Below are positions 61,500-64,000 of a DNA stretch of 64,000 bases, one piece after another (position 1 is the stretch's first letter; every line of letters begins with the position of its first letter). Below the pieces are notes generated by a model. It did no database searches, was not told the origin of the DNA, and saw only the letters and a list, made by a program, of their open reading frames with translations. Position numbers and translations under genes: made by a program. The stretch covers positions 1,426,001 through 1,490,000 of the forward strand of contig OX377204.1 in NCBI GenBank assembly GCA_947396885.1. The letters are read 5' to 3'. This DNA comes from Heligmosomoides polygyrus polygyrus. Its lineage: Eukaryota > Nematoda > Chromadorea > Rhabditida > Heligmosomidae.

Positions 61500-62745
61500 C
61501 CCTAACTAGGGAGGGGTTTAGACCTCCCACGGAACTTCAGTTTGAGACCAGGATCATTAGAAAGAGCTCGGAATGCTGATTACGAATATGGGTGTCGAAA
61601 TTGCAAAATGGAGTTCCTGAGCGAGTTATGGCCTGTCAAGATCGGGTGGCCTCACCACAGGCTGCCTGTGCGACACACCTGGCGCGAGAGTGGTGAGTCA
61701 TCGGGGCTCCGTAAGAAGGACCAACTAGTTGCGGCGGTGCCGCTGGGGTAGTGCTACGACTCGTCAGGTGCGACGTCGTTGGTTCGGTTCCCATTGCTGC
61801 CGGTTTTTCGCAAGTCATAATTTATCTTTGAAATGACCTTTTGTTCTGAATTATGACACGTGTCTGATTAAATATCCGGAAAAACTACCATACACGTTTG
61901 TAAAGATCCTTGAAGGCAAAAACTGCTATGGTGTTGTTTCTACTTACTATCTTGCACCAATAGAGTCCAAATCATATATTGAACAACTAGAGGTGTTTCT
62001 ATCAACCTTGGCATGGAACAACAAAAAAGGTGTAAAGCAAAAAGATAAGTAGAATGTATGGTATGGTAGAGAAGAACAAAATGTCGTTGCTCTACTACAC
62101 CTTTGATTGTTGTGCAAGCCATCTCTCAACATATGAAAGGAATAATCTTACTGATTTACTGTTTTGGGCATCTTTGCATGCTGCCAAATCACTGTGCGCA
62201 ATGCTCCTGCCGGGGCTACATCACCGATTCAACTTCTAGACGTCTTATTCCTCGACCCGATGAAAAACTTTATGAAAAGGGTTTGCCATCGCAAATAGGT
62301 CGAAGTTCAATATTACCCAGAGAGACAGCCCATAGCAGTTTTTTGCCTTCAAGCATTTTGACAAACGTGTATGGTAGTTCTCCCGGACAGTGTCATAGTT
62401 CAGAATAGAAGGTAATTTCGAAGACAAATTATGATTTCCAAAAAAGCCGGCAACAACTGAAAACGAACCAGCCACGTCGCATCTGATGAGCGAGAGCACT
62501 ACCCCCGCGCCACCGCCGCAGCTGACGGGTCTTTTTTACGGGGCCCGGTGACTCACCACTCTCGCGCCAGCTGTGTCTCACAGCCAGCCTGTGGTGATGA
62601 CCCCCAACTTCAGCAGGTCGTAACTCGCTCGGGAGTTTCATTTTGCAATTTTGACACCCATATTCGTAATCAGCATTACGAGGTCTTTCTAATGATCCTG
62701 GTTTCAACTTGAAGTTCCATGGGAGGTCGAAACCCTTCCCTAGTC
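61500..62745. mobile_element. Large foldback element with tRNA-like units in both arms
   Basis: Arms of about 400 bp (CTAACTAGGGAGGGGTTTAGACC against its inverse near 62740) surround a 450-bp centre. The tRNA-like units face inward: + strand about 61730-61803 with TGGGGTAGTGCTACG and GGTTCGGTTCCC, and minus strand about 62525-62448 with GGGGGTAGTGCTC and GGTTCGTTTTC. The arms also share GCAAAAACTGCTATGG. Confidence 0.7.
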
Positions 62746-62749
62746 AGCT

Positions 62750-62990
62750 CCCACCCGTGATATTAGGGGCCGTATGCTCGTCTATCCCAAGTCTCCCCCG
62801 ATGGGGACTGGGGCGTGATAAGATATGTGATAATGATTGGATTCCTCCCATCGGGGAACAAGAGTATACGGTCGCAGGATGGGCCAACCGCTGATTTCAG
62901 ATGTAAGCGGATAATCTGAAGGCCTCACTAGTAACAGGGTTTAGCACATTTGTTCAAGTCTGGAGCGGCTGGTAGAGAGGCTGTATTTAT
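62750..62990. other. Unassigned
   Basis: Contains a small inverted repeat (CCAAGTCTCCCCGATGGG... with CCCATCGGGGAACAAG). No exon carrying the missing ZF8 histidines was recognised. Confidence 0.3.
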
Positions 62991-63004
62991 GTATATGTTG
63001 TCAC

Positions 63005-63232
63005 AGGAGGTTTTATTGCAATCAAAACTCCTTGCGCCTGGCCGGATTCGAACCCGCACCTTCAGATTTCCGGGAAGCGATGCTATGCCTTATACAATTG
63101 ACGCTGTTTGACCGCATTTAACATCCGCGATATCAAACAGCGCCGGTTCTCTAAGGCGTAGCATCGCTACCCGAAAAGCAAAAGTGGCGGGTTCGAGTCC
63201 CGTCTGGCGCAAGAGTTCTTATCGCAACGAAA
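63005..63232. mobile_element. Divergent pair of S2 tRNA-like units
   Basis: Minus-strand unit at about 63112-63015 (AAGGCATAGCATCGC, GGGTTCGAATCCGG, CAGGCGCAAGG) and + unit at about 63128-63212 (AAGGCGTAGCATCGC, GGGTTCGAGTCCCG, CTGGCGCAAG) share AAACAGCG at the junction and point outward. Confidence 0.65.
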
Positions 63233-63399
63233 CGTCCTCTAACGGCACAAAGTCTCCCTTCCAGTCGCTCCAGGCTTAAACAATTGTTCTAAATCTTTTG
63301 GAGAGAATCTACATGGCATCAGGGAGAACATAGTGAGGAGTTGGTTTGCTTTGGTTTTAAGAAAGAAAAGGGGCCTTCAAAAATCCTATGATACGCTAT

Positions 63400-63650
63400 G
63401 TGGGGTTTATCTAGCGAAATCGGAGGAGGCGCCGGCTGTCACGAATTGGTTCAGATGCGGGTACAAGGCGAGGACGTGTGACAAGCTCTGCGCTGACACT
63501 GCCTTTCCCAGCATTTTGGCCACGCCGTGTCGTATAGGCCATATACTCATTCAAATTGCATCTAAGTTGGCCCGCGGAAGCAGGATACATGGAGGATTCT
63601 ACGAAGGAAATGGGCGGGCATTCATTCTCTGCCTATTTGTTAATTACGTT
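63400..63650 (+). mobile_element. S1 SINE, decayed
   Basis: TCTAGCGAAATCGGAGGAGG and GCCGGCTGTCACG mark the head; GGCCATATACTCATTCAAATTGC the body. Confidence 0.6.
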
Positions 63651-64000
63651 TCCTATCTCTGGGCATTTTATGGAGCCGAGGCGTTCTAGTTGTCACGGTG
63701 AGATCTGAAACGGATGGAGGAGTCTTTGGAGGCGTAGAGGGCTGTCACATAGGGATAGAGTCTTGCGCTGGTGCGTAAGAAGGCAGGATAGATGGAGGTA
63801 TTGTCTGCAGAGAAGGCGTTCATAGCGCCATGCGGTTGACTCTTCGCCTTTTGTATTGGATGAGCTGCGGTTTCTATAACAGCCGTCGTGGAATGCAGGG
63901 AGATTCCAAAAGATGTACATACTTTAGGGTCACCAATCTCGTGAGATCGTCATAAGGCATATCCGTGAATTCCACGAGTCCGACGAAAGACCGGTTGACA
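63651..64000. other. Unassigned right edge
   Basis: No coding exon or repeat recognised. Confidence 0.3.

Noticed and set aside
62893..62920. Acceptor-like TGATTTCAG as the start of exon 20
   Set aside because: The following sequence gives no zinc-finger histidines and meets a stop at once in the needed frame.

Overview
The window looks like nuclear DNA from a nematode, most likely a repeat-rich parasitic strongylid such as a hookworm. This placement is inference. It rests on short exons, T-rich acceptors ending TTTCAG or TTCCAG, a first coding exon preceded by an acceptor with an in-frame stop just upstream (the arrangement expected at a spliced-leader acceptor), and the density of tRNA-derived SINEs and palindromic MITEs. 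No bacterial operons, rRNA genes or CRISPR arrays are present.

The only convincing host gene is on the + strand from 40896 to beyond 61080. I could chain 19 coding exons into one frame of 868 codons, with every exon junction in phase. It encodes a C2H2 zinc-finger protein whose fingers come in pairs: a variant finger followed by a classical one. Three finger motifs (ZF1, ZF5, ZF7) are completed only across an exon junction, which independently supports the model. The last exon in view ends inside the eighth finger, so the gene runs on to the right or its next exon was missed. Low-complexity Ala/Gln, acidic and basic linkers separate the pairs, so a nuclear DNA- or RNA-binding regulator is likely. 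I do not recognise the orthologue.

Positions 1-40890 hold no gene I can defend. They contain a broken Penelope-like retroelement (reverse transcriptase plus GIY-YIG, 341-1389), a decayed mariner transposase (about 26745-27695), more than twenty copies of one tRNA-derived SINE (called S1 here), and many palindromic MITEs with TAA/TTA target duplications. Several GC-rich, CGT-rich islands lie at about 10.4-11.7, 15.8-16.7, 24.2-24.9, 28.4-29.7, 32.4-33.8 and 35.8-36.6 kb. Two 1.2-1.3 kb almost pure pyrimidine tracts (11.76-12.94 and 33.96-35.28 kb) each follow one of these islands. A minisatellite sits at 31.44-31.76 kb, and an 850-bp palindrome ends about 330 bp before the gene's first exon.

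The introns of the zinc-finger gene hold the same repeats. They include an antisense CR1/jockey-like reverse-transcriptase fragment (49717-50520), a nested element with inverted terminal repeats, and several foldback elements. Two foldbacks (57.85-58.40 and 61.50-62.75 kb) carry tRNA-like pol III promoters in both arms, facing each other. These, and MITE arrays that share one TAA/TTA between neighbours, are the most unusual structures seen. Repeat family letters (S1, S2, A-E, G, R) are my own labels. Repeat edges are read by eye and usually accurate to about 10-20 bases unless a target duplication is given.
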